DNA of 64,000 bases from Pseudomonas sp. UBA6562 (lineage in GTDB: Bacteria > Pseudomonadota > Gammaproteobacteria > Pseudomonadales > Pseudomonadaceae). The notes under the pieces were generated by a model that saw only the letters and a list, made by a program, of their open reading frames with translations, was not told where the DNA came from and did no database searches. Within the stretch, counting starts at the first letter, position 1. Each line of letters starts with the position of its first letter. The stretch spans positions 248,001 through 312,000 of the forward strand of contig NZ_DJJS01000001.1 in assembly GCF_002434265.1 (NCBI RefSeq), read 5' to 3'. Positions 52,941 to 61,711 of this stretch are shown piece after piece. The translations under genes were made by a program, and so were the position numbers.

Positions 52941-55568
52941 ATGACCGATATCGATGTGCGCCTGCGTGAAGATGTCCATGTGTTGGGAGAACTGCTGGGT
53001 GAAACGATTCGCCAGCAGCACGGCGACGATTTTTTGCGCAAGATCGAAGCCATCCGCCACAGCGCCAAGGCCGACCGCGGCGGCGCCGACCAGCAATTGA
53101 GCGCGACCCTCGATGCGCTCGAGGATGACGAACTGTTGCCGGTGGCGAGAGCGTTCAACCAGTTCCTCAACCTGGCCAACATCGCCGAGCAGTACCAACT
53201 GATCCACCGCCGTGGCGACGACCAGCCGACACCCTTCGAGTCGCGGGTGCTGCCCGAACTGCTCGAACGACTCAAGGCCGCCGGCCATGAACCTCAAGCG
53301 CTGGCCACGCAGTTGGGCACGCTGGACATCGAACTGGTGCTCACCGCCCACCCCACCGAAGTGGCGCGCCGCACGCTGATCCAGAAATACGACGCCATCG
53401 CCGCGCAATTGGCCGTGCAGGACCACCGCGACCTCACCGACGCCGAGCGCCAGCAGGTGCGCACACGCCTGCAACGGCTGATCGCCGAGGCCTGGCACAC
53501 CGAGGAGATACGCCGCAGCCGGCCCACCCCGGTGGACGAGGCCAAATGGGGCTTCGCCGTCATCGAACATTCGCTGTGGCAGGCCATTCCCAACCACCTG
53601 CGCCAGGTCGACCAGGCGCTGCTCGCCGCCACCGGCCAACGCTTGGCGCTGGACGCGGCGCCGATTCGCTTCGCCTCGTGGATGGGCGGCGACCGCGACG
53701 GCAACCCCAACGTCACCGCGCCGATTACCCGTGAGGTGCTGCTGCTGGCGCGCTGGATGGCCGCCGACCTCTTCCTGCGCGACATCGACGCCCTGGCCGC
53801 CGAGCTGTCCATGCAGGCCGCCAGCACTGCGCTGCGCGAGCAGGTCGGTGACAGTCGCGAGCCGTACCGCGCCCTGCTCAAGCAATTGCGCGAACGCCTG
53901 CGCGCCACCCGCGCCTGGGCTCAGGCCTCGTTGAGCGGCCCGCACGCTGCCACGGCCGACGTGCTGGTCGACAACCACGACCTGATCGCGCCCCTGCGTC
54001 TGTGCCACGACTCGCTGCATGCCTGCGGCATGGGCGTGATCGCCGACGGCCCACTGCTCGACTGCTTGCGCCGGGCGGTGACCTTCGGTCTGTTCCTGGT
54101 GCGTCTGGACGTGCGCCAGGACGCCGCGCGGCACCGCGATGCGCTGGCCGAAATCACCCGCTACCTGGGCGTGGGCGACTACGCCGAGTGGGACGAAACC
54201 CAGCGCGTAGAGTTTCTGCAAACCGAATTGGCCAATCCGCGGCCCTTGCTGCCGGCGCATTTCCGCGCCGAGGACGACACTGCCGAAGTGCTCGCGACTT
54301 GCCGTGAGGTGGCGGCGGCACCGGCGGCATCGCTCGGCTCCTACGTGATCTCCATGGCCGGCGCGGCGTCCGATGTGCTGGCCGTGCAGCTGCTGCTCAA
54401 GGAAGCCGGGCTGACCCGTGCCATGCGCGTGGTGCCACTGTTCGAGACCCTGGCCGACCTGGACCACGCCGGGCCGGTGATCGAGCAGTTGTTGCAACTG
54501 CCGGGCTACCGCGCCGGCCTGCAAGGCCCGCAGGAGGTGATGATCGGTTACTCGGACTCGGCCAAGGACGCCGGCACCACAGCCGCAGCCTGGGCGCAGT
54601 ACCGGGCCCAGGAAAGCCTGGTGGACATCTGCAAGGCGCATGGCGTGGAGCTGCTCCTGTTCCACGGTCGCGGCGGCACGGTAGGGCGTGGCGGCGGCCC
54701 GGCGCACGCGGCCATCCTGTCGCAGCCGCCAGGTTCGGTGGCCGGACGCTTCCGCACCACCGAACAGGGCGAGATGATCCGCTTCAAGTTTGGCCTGCCG
54801 GGCATCGCCGAGCAGAACCTCAACCTCTACTTGGCCGCAGTGCTGGAAGCGACCTTGCTACCGCCACCGCTGCCGCAACCGGCCTGGCGCGAGGTCATGG
54901 ACCAGCTGGCGGCCGACGGCGTGGCGGCCTACCGCGGGGTAGTGCGAGAACATGCCGACTTCGTCGAATACTTCCGTCAGTCGACCCCCGAACAGGAGCT
55001 GGGTCGCCTGCCGCTGGGCAGCCGGCCGGCCAAGCGCCGCGCCGGAGGCATCGAGAGCCTGCGTGCGATTCCGTGGATTTTCGGCTGGACCCAGACGCGG
55101 CTGATGTTGCCGGCCTGGCTTGGTTGGGAAACCGCGCTGAGCAACGCATTGGCACGCGGGCAGGGCGAGCTGTTGGCGCAGATGCGCGAGCAATGGCCGT
55201 TCTTCCGCACCCGCATCGACATGCTGGAGATGGTCTTGGCCAAGGCCGATGCGCAAATCGCCGAAGCCTACGACCAACGTCTGGTGCAACCGCATCTGTT
55301 GCCGCTGGGGGCTCATCTGCGCGACCTATTGTCGCAGTCGTGCCAGGTGGTGCTGGGCCTGACCGGGCAGCCGGTGCTACTGGCCCACAGCCCGGAGACT
55401 CTGGAGTTCATCCGTCTGCGCAACACCTACCTCGACCCGCTGCACCGGCTGCAAGCCGAGCTGCTGGCGCGCACCCGAGGCCGCGAAGCGGCGCTGGACA
55501 GCCCATTGGAACAGGCGCTGCTGGTCACCGTGGCGGGGATCGCCGCCGGTTTGCGCAACACCGGTTGA
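52941..55568 (+). CDS. ppc: Phosphoenolpyruvate carboxylase
   Basis: 875 residues. It fixes bicarbonate onto PEP to make oxaloacetate, an anaplerotic reaction. Catalytic His in LTAHPTEVARRTLIQ (about residue 138), GYSDSAKDAGTTAAAWAQ (about 536) and FHGRGGTVGRGGGPAH (about 574). The C-terminus ends RNTG, as expected for this enzyme's effector site. The ATG at 52941 is the normal N-terminus. Expected allosteric control by acetyl-CoA and aspartate is family knowledge. Confidence 0.97.
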   Translation: MTDIDVRLREDVHVLGELLGETIRQQHGDDFLRKIEAIRHSAKADRGGADQQLSATLDALEDDELLPVARAFNQFLNLANIAEQYQLIHRRGDDQPTPFESRVLPELLERLKAAGHEPQALATQLGTLDIELVLTAHPTEVARRTLIQKYDAIAAQLAVQDHRDLTDAERQQVRTRLQRLIAEAWHTEEIRRSRPTPVDEAKWGFAVIEHSLWQAIPNHLRQVDQALLAATGQRLALDAAPIRFASWMGGDRDGNPNVTAPITREVLLLARWMAADLFLRDIDALAAELSMQAASTALREQVGDSREPYRALLKQLRERLRATRAWAQASLSGPHAATADVLVDNHDLIAPLRLCHDSLHACGMGVIADGPLLDCLRRAVTFGLFLVRLDVRQDAARHRDALAEITRYLGVGDYAEWDETQRVEFLQTELANPRPLLPAHFRAEDDTAEVLATCREVAAAPAASLGSYVISMAGAASDVLAVQLLLKEAGLTRAMRVVPLFETLADLDHAGPVIEQLLQLPGYRAGLQGPQEVMIGYSDSAKDAGTTAAAWAQYRAQESLVDICKAHGVELLLFHGRGGTVGRGGGPAHAAILSQPPGSVAGRFRTTEQGEMIRFKFGLPGIAEQNLNLYLAAVLEATLLPPPLPQPAWREVMDQLAADGVAAYRGVVREHADFVEYFRQSTPEQELGRLPLGSRPAKRRAGGIESLRAIPWIFGWTQTRLMLPAWLGWETALSNALARGQGELLAQMREQWPFFRTRIDMLEMVLAKADAQIAEAYDQRLVQPHLLPLGAHLRDLLSQSCQVVLGLTGQPVLLAHSPETLEFIRLRNTYLDPLHRLQAELLARTRGREAALDSPLEQALLVTVAGIAAGLRNTG

Positions 55569-55627
55569 GCTGACCCGGCAGTCACCCGACCTGTGCTACA
55601 CGGGTGCTCCGAGCAGGGAGGGAACAA

Positions 55628-55672
55628 GGGGTTGCGCCGGTCGCAACCCCTGCGACCCAAGGTCGCAAGGGG
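55628..55672 (+). promoter_or_regulatory. Set of mutually exclusive hairpins between ppc and adk
   Basis: GGGGTTGCG (55628-55636) pairs with CGCAACCCC (55642-55650). TGCGACC (55651-55657) pairs with GGTCGCA (55661-55667), extendable to CCCC/GGGG with one bulge. Alternatively, GGTCGCA (55639-55645) pairs with TGCGACC (55651-55657), excluding both. No T-tract follows. It may be a compound ppc terminator or an RNA switch in the adk leader. Confidence 0.6.
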
Positions 55673-55737
55673 CGTATTCCTGCCACTTTGGGATGCTTGT
55701 CTGGCTGCCGGGCGCTGTGTATCTTGAGCAGCCTTTT

Positions 55738-55765
55738 GACCGCTTTTGCGGTCGAGACCGTTTTT
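55738..55765 (+). promoter_or_regulatory. Small hairpin and T-tract in the adk leader
   Basis: GACCGC-TTTT-GCGGTC (55738-55753) is followed by GAGACCGTTTTT. GGTC can also pair with the later GACC before the T-run, a weak alternative. It lies about 60 nt before the adk ATG; an attenuator is possible but unproved. Confidence 0.35.
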
Positions 55766-55825
55766 CCGGAGTTGGCCCGTTCAGCCGAATCCATTGATTT
55801 ACATAAAAATTATGAGGAGCACGAG

Positions 55826-56473
55826 ATGCGCGTAATTCTGCTGGGAGCTCCCGGGGCCGGCAAAGGTACTCAGGCAAAGTTCATCACCGAAAAGTTCGGT
55901 ATTCCACAGATCTCCACCGGCGACATGTTGCGTGCTGCGGTCAAGGCCGGCACGCCACTGGGCCTGGAACTGAAGAAGGTCATGGACGCCGGCGACCTGG
56001 TTTCCGACGAACTGATCATCAACCTGGTGAAAGAACGCCTGACCCAGCCCGACTGCGCCAACGGCTGCCTGTTCGACGGCTTCCCGCGCACCATTCCCCA
56101 GGCTGAAGCGATGCGCGACGCGGGTGTCGAAATCGACCACGTGCTCGAGATCGCCGTCGACGACGAAGAAATCGTTGGCCGCATGGCCGGCCGCCGCGTG
56201 CACCTGGCTTCGGGCCGCACCTACCACATCCAGTACAACCCGCCGAAAGTCGAAGGCAAGGACGACGCCACCGGCGAAGACCTGATCCAGCGCGAGGACG
56301 ACCTCGAAGAGACCGTGCGCAATCGCCTATCGGTCTACCACACCCAGACCAAGCCGCTGGTAGCGTTCTACCAGGCACTGTCCGCCCAGAACGGCAAGCC
56401 CAAGTGCAGCCACATCGAAGGTGTGGGCTCGGTCCAGGCGATCACCGACAAGGTGCTGGCCGCGTTGAGCTAA
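55826..56473 (+). CDS. adk: Adenylate kinase
   Basis: 215 residues. P-loop GAPGAGKGTQAKFITEKFGI, the NMP-binding region, and a long LID (GRRVHLASGRTYHIQYNPPK) without zinc-binding Cys residues, as in the long bacterial type. It interconverts ATP plus AMP with two ADP. The ATG at 55826 has GAGGAG upstream; the earlier open frame is not conserved. It sits between ppc and tsaB. Confidence 0.98.
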   Translation: MRVILLGAPGAGKGTQAKFITEKFGIPQISTGDMLRAAVKAGTPLGLELKKVMDAGDLVSDELIINLVKERLTQPDCANGCLFDGFPRTIPQAEAMRDAGVEIDHVLEIAVDDEEIVGRMAGRRVHLASGRTYHIQYNPPKVEGKDDATGEDLIQREDDLEETVRNRLSVYHTQTKPLVAFYQALSAQNGKPKCSHIEGVGSVQAITDKVLAALS

Positions 56474-56492
56474 GCACACCTCGCGTCTCGCC

Positions 56493-56525
56493 ACGGCCCG
56501 CTTGCGGGCCGTTGTCGTTTATACT
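56493..56525 (+). terminator. adk hairpin followed by a tsaB -10 box
   Basis: ACGGCCCGC-TT-GCGGGCCGT (56493-56512), a strong palindrome 20 bp after adk, is followed by TGTCGTTTATACT. TATACT (56520-56525) is the probable tsaB -10, 35 bp before its ATG. Confidence 0.6.
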
Positions 56526-56560
56526 GCTGCCCCTTTTCCCTTGCCTGGATACCCCGTTCG

Positions 56561-57235
56561 ATGACCACCCTGCTGGCCCTGGATACCGCCACCGAAGCCT
56601 GTTCCGTCGCGCTGCTGCATGCGGGCGAGGTCACCAGCCACCATGAGGTCATTCCGCGCCAGCATGCGCAGAAGCTGCTACCGATGATCAAGCAGATCCT
56701 GGCCGAAGCCGGCCTGCCCTTGAGCGCCCTGGATGCCATTGCCTTCGGCCGTGGCCCGGGCGCTTTCACCGGCGTGCGGATCGCCATCGGCGTGGTCCAG
56801 GGCCTGGGTTTCGCCCTCGAGCGGCCGGTGCTGCCGGTCTCCAACCTGGCCGCGTTGGCCCAGGGTGCGTTGCGCGCCCGTGGTGTGCAGCAGGTGGCGG
56901 CGGCCATCGATGCGCGGATGGACGAGGTCTACTGGGGCTGCTATCGGGCCGAGCAAGGCGAGATGCGCTTGTTGGGGCATGAGGCGGTGTTGCCGCCCGA
57001 ACAGGTGGCGTTGCCGCAGGCTGCCGATACGACATGGTTCGGTGCTGGTACCGGCTGGGGCTATGGCGAGCGCTTGGCCGCCACCGTCGAGCAGGCCGAC
57101 GCCCAGCTGTTGCCCACCGCACAAGACATTCTGGCCTTGGCCCGTTTTGCTTGGGCACGCGGCGAAGCGGTCGCAGCCGACCAGGCGCAACCTGTCTACC
57201 TGCGCGACAACGTGGCGACGCCCAAGGCGCGGTGA
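56561..57235 (+). CDS. tsaB: tRNA N6-threonylcarbamoyladenosine biosynthesis protein TsaB
   Basis: 224 residues, normal for the group. ASKHA-type N-terminus LLALDTATEACSVALLHAGE, and GRGPGAFTGVRIAIGVVQGL is the family signature. It partners with TsaD and TsaE to make t6A37 in ANN-decoding tRNAs. It lies 87 bp downstream of adk, an arrangement seen in pseudomonads. Confidence 0.96.
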   Translation: MTTLLALDTATEACSVALLHAGEVTSHHEVIPRQHAQKLLPMIKQILAEAGLPLSALDAIAFGRGPGAFTGVRIAIGVVQGLGFALERPVLPVSNLAALAQGALRARGVQQVAAAIDARMDEVYWGCYRAEQGEMRLLGHEAVLPPEQVALPQAADTTWFGAGTGWGYGERLAATVEQADAQLLPTAQDILALARFAWARGEAVAADQAQPVYLRDNVATPKAR

Positions 57236-57379
57236 GCCAGGGGTGAAGAGGGGCGCCCGTCGGCTTCCGGCCGTCGTGTTAAACCTTCTCTACTACCTGT
57301 GGTCCAGTTATCAGTCAGGCAGTAACGCTATCCGCGTAATTACTGTTAGATTGCCATTACTGCCTCCGAGTCTGCCGCT

Positions 57380-57670
57380 ATGCGTATCGACGGTTTTTCC
57401 CCACAGTCCTACCCGGTCAAGCGCTTGCCGCCGCGCAAGGCGCCCGTGGCCGACGACAGTGTGGAAGAGGCCGATACCTTCGAAGAGGCCGATCTGGTTG
57501 CTCTGGCCAAGGGCCAGCGCCGTGGCGGCCTGCCTGCTCGTCAGCAAGATCTCATCTTTCCCCGTGCCCGCGATCGGCGCACCGCGAGCGCGCTGGCCAG
57601 CTACCTGGCTACCGCAGGTTACAGCAGCGAATGGGACATGGATGTGCTCGGGCTTGACCTGTACATCTGA
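57380..57670 (+). CDS. Conserved hypothetical protein
   Basis: 96 residues: an N-terminal MRIDGFSPQSYPVKRLPPRK, an acidic middle (EEADTFEEADLVALAKGQRR) and a basic tail helix. No known domain. It lies 3 bp upstream of the DUF72 gene, so the two are co-transcribed. Function unknown. The MRIDG start and proline-rich beginning suggest a disordered N-terminus. Confidence 0.75.
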   Translation: MRIDGFSPQSYPVKRLPPRKAPVADDSVEEADTFEEADLVALAKGQRRGGLPARQQDLIFPRARDRRTASALASYLATAGYSSEWDMDVLGLDLYI

Positions 57671-57673
57671 GCC

Positions 57674-58543
57674 ATGACCGTGCCTGCCATGCCCTACCAT
57701 TTGGGTTGCCCATCATGGGCCGACAGCACCTGGCGCGACTATTTCTATCCGGACGACGCCAAGCCAGCCGAGTTTCTTGGCCACTACGCCCACGTCTTCA
57801 ACGCCGTGGAGGGCAACACCACCTTCTATGCGCGTCCTTCGCCCAAGACCCTCGAACGCTGGGCACAGATCATGCCCGAAGACTTTCGCTTCACCGCCAA
57901 ATTTCCCCGCGAAGTCAGCCATGAAGGCGACCTGCGCGACAACGTGGAATCGGCTGCGGATTTCGTACGGCTGTTGGCGCCGTTGGGGCAACGCGTGTCG
58001 CCCTACTGGCTGCAACTCCCGGCCAGCTTCGGGCCGCACCGGCTGGTCGAACTGGAGCATTTCCTGCGCGAAATCGGCGTGACCGTTGCAGTGGAGGTGC
58101 GCCATCAAGCGTTCTTCGCCCGCGGCACCGAAGAGCGACAGCTGAACCGCATGCTGCATGGGTTGGGCGTGGAGCGTATCTGCCTCGATCCCAGGGCGCT
58201 GTTCAGTTGCACGTCCACCGCGCCTTCGGTGCTGGAAGCGCAGGCCAAGAAGCCGCGCGTGCCGCTACGACCGGCGGCCTTCACCGACCACCCGCAGGTG
58301 CGCTTCATCGGCCATCCGCAGTTGGCCGAGAACGAGCCGTTCATGACGCCGTGGATCGACAAGGTCGCGGGTTGGATCGAAGAGGGCAAGCACCCTTACG
58401 TGTTCCTCCACACCGCCGACAACCACCTGGCGGCGGCCTTGGCAATGCGTTTCTACGAACGCCTGAGCGAACGCCTGCCGGGGCTTGCGCCACTGGCGAC
58501 GATTCCTCGAGCGCCCGAGGCCGAACAACTCGGCCTGCTTTGA
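57674..58543 (+). CDS. DUF72 family protein
   Basis: 289 residues, TIM-barrel-like DUF72. Signature parts: YHLGCPSWADSTWRDYFYPD, FNAVEGNTTFYARPSPKTLE and RFTAKFPREVSHE. The catalytic function is not known; a nuclease-like or hydrolase activity has been suggested on structural grounds. It is 3 bp after the previous gene and 10 bp before the next, so it is part of a three-gene unit. Confidence 0.9.
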   Translation: MTVPAMPYHLGCPSWADSTWRDYFYPDDAKPAEFLGHYAHVFNAVEGNTTFYARPSPKTLERWAQIMPEDFRFTAKFPREVSHEGDLRDNVESAADFVRLLAPLGQRVSPYWLQLPASFGPHRLVELEHFLREIGVTVAVEVRHQAFFARGTEERQLNRMLHGLGVERICLDPRALFSCTSTAPSVLEAQAKKPRVPLRPAAFTDHPQVRFIGHPQLAENEPFMTPWIDKVAGWIEEGKHPYVFLHTADNHLAAALAMRFYERLSERLPGLAPLATIPRAPEAEQLGLL

Positions 58544-58553
58544 GCGACCCTTC

Positions 58554-59243
58554 ATGCGCGTATTTGGGAGTGTGCTGTTCGTCCTGTTGCTGGCCGCCGG
58601 GCAAGCCTGGCACCTGGGCTGGCGCCCCCCGGACGCCTGGAACCCGTGGGCGGTGCTGGACGTGCGGCAACCGCCCAACGCATTGACCGCGTACAAGCTG
58701 TCGCGCCTGCGCGACGATCCGGCGTTGTGCCGCCAGGCCTTGGAAACGTCACAGCTGCGCTACCGCGCCCAAGACGACAGCCCCGAAACCGCCAACTGCC
58801 CGCTGCGCAACGTCTGGCGCATCGAGGCCGGGCAGGCGCGCCTGAGCAGCAGCTTTCTGGCCACCTGTCCTTTGGCCGTGGCCTACGCGTTGTTCGAACG
58901 CAACGGGTTGCAACCGACCGCGCAACGGCTCTATGGCCAGCCCGTGGCGCAGGTCGACCACCTCGGCAGCTTCGCCTGCCGCAATGTCTATCACCGCAAG
59001 CAGGGGCGCCTGAGCCAGCACGCCACTGCCAACGCCCTGGACATCAGCGGCTTCCGCCTGCAAGACGGACGGCGCATCGTGCTGGCTCGAGATTGGAAGA
59101 AGGAGGGGCGTGACGCCCAGTTCCTGCGCGAGGTCCAGCGAGCGGCGTGCAAGGCGTTCAACACGGTGCTGGGGCCTGAGTACAATGCCGCCCACGCCAA
59201 CCACTTCCATCTGGACATGGGCCTGTGGCAAGCCTGCCGCTGA
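58554..59243 (+). CDS. Extensin-like C-terminal domain protein
   Basis: 229 residues. N-terminal hydrophobic segment (VFGSVLFVLLLAAGQAWHLG) acting as a signal or anchor. The extensin-like C domain carries GRLSQHATANALDISGFRLQ and NAAHANHFHLDMGLW, a His/Asp arrangement similar to D,D-carboxypeptidases of the LAS family, so peptidoglycan hydrolysis is plausible. The start at 58554 places the signal at the N-terminus. The stop nearly touches the stop of the convergent next gene. Confidence 0.87.
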   Translation: MRVFGSVLFVLLLAAGQAWHLGWRPPDAWNPWAVLDVRQPPNALTAYKLSRLRDDPALCRQALETSQLRYRAQDDSPETANCPLRNVWRIEAGQARLSSSFLATCPLAVAYALFERNGLQPTAQRLYGQPVAQVDHLGSFACRNVYHRKQGRLSQHATANALDISGFRLQDGRRIVLARDWKKEGRDAQFLREVQRAACKAFNTVLGPEYNAAHANHFHLDMGLWQACR

Positions 59244-59244
59244 A

Positions 59245-59865
59245 TCAGGCGTAGGCGCGCACGTTGTTCAGCACCACGGGGCGTGCCCAGTGCAGGTCGA
59301 AGGCCAGTGCCTGTTCCTGTTCGGCCAAGGCCGATTTACTGAAAGGCTCGGCGGCCGGTTCCAGCAAGTCCAGTTCGAATTCGGCGATGGGCAGGTGCAG
59401 GGGGCGTGGCGAGGGGCCTGGCCCTGGTTCGGCAAGGACCTGACCCTGGCTCATCACGACGGGTCGCAGCCAGCTGTTGTTCAGGTCCAGATCGCGTTGC
59501 TGGGCGATCAGCTCGGCTGCGCCGAAAGGCTCGGGTGCCGGTGGCAGCAGCGCGGCTTCCAGTTCGGCCTTGGGCAGGAACAACGGCTCGGGTGGCTCGA
59601 CGGTGTGGTCCTGCACGGTGCAGGCGCGCTGTGCGTCGATCAGTTCCAGGGCGCGCGCGCCGCCCAAGGGCTCGCCGCTGTTCGGATCGTACCGCACCAG
59701 CGACTCACTAAAGGCATCGACCGGCACTGCCTGCTGCTCGGCCATGGCGCTGGCGAAGAAGTCCTGCCACAACTGACTGACGCCGCCCAGGGCCTGGGTG
59801 TTCTGCTGGCCATAGTGGCCGACAGGGGACAGGTAAGTCAGGCCGATGGGAAGGGAGTCAGTCAT
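59245..59865 (-). CDS. Conserved hypothetical protein with two internal repeats
   Basis: 206 residues; no recognised domain. Two copies of a roughly 47-residue unit are visible: PLFLPKAELEAALLPPAPEP ... WLRPVVMS and PLHLPIAEFELDLLEPAAEP ... WARPVVLN, with shared EPF, Leu-rich and Trp-x-Arg-Pro-Val-Val positions. A weaker third copy may precede them. The ATG at 59865 is preferred. Its stop is one base from that of the convergent extensin-like gene. Function unknown. Confidence 0.75.
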   Translation of the reverse strand: MTDSLPIGLTYLSPVGHYGQQNTQALGGVSQLWQDFFASAMAEQQAVPVDAFSESLVRYDPNSGEPLGGARALELIDAQRACTVQDHTVEPPEPLFLPKAELEAALLPPAPEPFGAAELIAQQRDLDLNNSWLRPVVMSQGQVLAEPGPGPSPRPLHLPIAEFELDLLEPAAEPFSKSALAEQEQALAFDLHWARPVVLNNVRAYA

Positions 59866-59956
59866 GGCGGTCGCGGGCGGGACGCTCTGGCACAATGGGC
59901 GATATAGCATCTATCGGCCACGGCCGAGGTTTCATTAATTTTTTGGGTAGTGGGTC

Positions 59957-60748
59957 ATGGTCGAGCAAGAGCACAGCACAGCAATCCGCGTCGAGGCCCT
60001 GGCCGCGCCGTTTCAGGTCCAAGCCGAGACCTGGGCGCAGCGACTGGGGTTGCCGTTGCACGACGAGCAGGCAGGCTTCGCCGTACAAGTGGGCGGCGAC
60101 GGCTTGCAGATCCAGCAGTTGGGGCCGGACGCCCCGGGAGCGGTACGGGTCGATTTCGTCGAGGGGCAAGCCGCGCATCGGCGCCTGTTCGGCGGTGGCA
60201 GCGGGCAGATGATCGCCAAGGCCGTCGGCGTCGCTCAAGGCATCCGGCCGCGTGTGCTCGACGCCACTGCTGGTTTGGGCAAGGACGCTTTCGTGTTGGC
60301 CAGCCTGGGCTGCGAGATGACCCTCATCGAACGCCAGCCACTGATCGCCGCCCTGCTCGAAGACGGCTTGGCCCGGGCCCGGCTGGACGCCGAAGTCGCC
60401 CCTATCGTGGAGCGCATGCGCCTGCTGACCGGCAACGCCATCGAGCACCTGCGCGACTGGCAGGGCGAAGCGCCGCAGGTGATCTACCTCGACCCGATGT
60501 TTCCGCACCGCGACAAGAGCGCGCTGGTGAAGAAGGAGATGCGTGTGTTCCGGCCCTTGGTGGGCGACGATCAAGATGCGCCGGCGCTCCTGGCCGCCGC
60601 TTTGGCCCTGGCCACCCACCGGGTGGTGGTCAAGCGCCCGCGCAAGGCGCCGATCATCGAGGGGGCCAAGCCCAGCCACAGCATCGACGGCAAATCGAGC
60701 CGCTACGACATCTACCCGAAGAAGACCCTCAAGGCGCCCGCCGCGTGA
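59957..60748 (+). CDS. rsmJ: 16S rRNA (guanine1516-N2)-methyltransferase RsmJ
   Basis: 263 residues. SAM-binding VLDATAGLGKDAFVLASLGC and motif IV VIYLDPMFPHRDKSALVKKE; the end RVVVKRPRKAPIIEG is typical. It methylates G1516 of 16S rRNA. It is divergent from the repeat protein at 59865 (91 bp) and convergent with cmoB (6 bp between stops). Confidence 0.95.
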   Translation: MVEQEHSTAIRVEALAAPFQVQAETWAQRLGLPLHDEQAGFAVQVGGDGLQIQQLGPDAPGAVRVDFVEGQAAHRRLFGGGSGQMIAKAVGVAQGIRPRVLDATAGLGKDAFVLASLGCEMTLIERQPLIAALLEDGLARARLDAEVAPIVERMRLLTGNAIEHLRDWQGEAPQVIYLDPMFPHRDKSALVKKEMRVFRPLVGDDQDAPALLAAALALATHRVVVKRPRKAPIIEGAKPSHSIDGKSSRYDIYPKKTLKAPAA

Positions 60749-60754
60749 GGGGCG

Positions 60755-61711
60755 CTACTTGCGTGCCAGCAGAGTCGCACGGCGTGGCGCCGGCAAGCCT
60801 TCGACGGTACGGGTGTGGTCGTTTGGGTCGAGGAAATCGTTCAAGGACTGGTAACGCATCCAGTCGGTGCTGCGCTGCTCTTCGACGCTGGTGACGCTCA
60901 CGTCCACGCAGCGCACGTCGCTGAAGCCGGCCCGGCGCAGTAGGCGCTCCAGGGCCGGCACCGACGGCAGGAACCAGACGTTGCGCATCTGCGCGTAGCG
61001 GTCCTCGGGGACCAGCATCTGCTGCTCGTCGCCTTCGACGACCAACGTTTCCAGCACCAATTCGCCGCCTTTGACCAGGCAGTCCTTGAGCGCCAGCAGG
61101 TGCTCGATAGGCGAGCGGCGGTGATAGAACACGCCCATGGAGAACACCGTGTCGAACCCCTCGAGCTGTGCGGGCAGCTCTTCCAGAGCGAAGGGCAGAT
61201 GCCAGGCGGCATGCTCGGGCAGGTAACGCTGCATGGCCTGGAATTGGCAGAAGAACAGCCAGTTGGGATCGACGCCGACCACCGTCTGCGCACCGGCGCC
61301 GAGCATGCGCCACTGGTAGTAGCCGTTGCCGCAGCCCACATCCAGCACCCGCTTGCCGGCCAGGTCCAGGTGCGGGGCGATGCGTGCCCATTTCCAGTCC
61401 GAACGCCATTCGGTGTCGACGTGCACGCCGAACAGCTCGAAAGGGCCTTTGCGCCAGGGCGACAAGCCCATCAGCGCACCGTGCAGTTGCGCGCGGGTGG
61501 CCTCGTCGCAAGGGCCGTCCAGGCGCAGGCCGTTACCGAGATCGACGTCGGCGGCTTGCAAGGCGGGCAAGGCCGCCAGGGCGCCGCGCCATCGTTCGAG
61601 GTCGCCATGGCCTTTGTCCAGCTTGGCGTCGAGCTGCGCTTGCAGGCCATTGGCCCAACGCTGTAGGGGCGTGCCAGCCAGACGCTGGACGAGAGGGGAA
61701 AGATCGATCAT
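60755..61711 (-). CDS. cmoB: tRNA U34 carboxymethyltransferase
   Basis: 318 residues. It uses carboxy-SAM to convert ho5U34 to cmo5U34. SAM-binding region RVLDVGCGNGYYQWRMLGAG; VFSMGVFYHRRSPIEHLLAL is diagnostic. The ATG at 61711 overlaps the cmoA stop by 4 bp. The upstream in-frame Met at 61753 adds a non-conserved tail and is not used here. Confidence 0.96.
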   Translation of the reverse strand: MIDLSPLVQRLAGTPLQRWANGLQAQLDAKLDKGHGDLERWRGALAALPALQAADVDLGNGLRLDGPCDEATRAQLHGALMGLSPWRKGPFELFGVHVDTEWRSDWKWARIAPHLDLAGKRVLDVGCGNGYYQWRMLGAGAQTVVGVDPNWLFFCQFQAMQRYLPEHAAWHLPFALEELPAQLEGFDTVFSMGVFYHRRSPIEHLLALKDCLVKGGELVLETLVVEGDEQQMLVPEDRYAQMRNVWFLPSVPALERLLRRAGFSDVRCVDVSVTSVEEQRSTDWMRYQSLNDFLDPNDHTRTVEGLPAPRRATLLARK

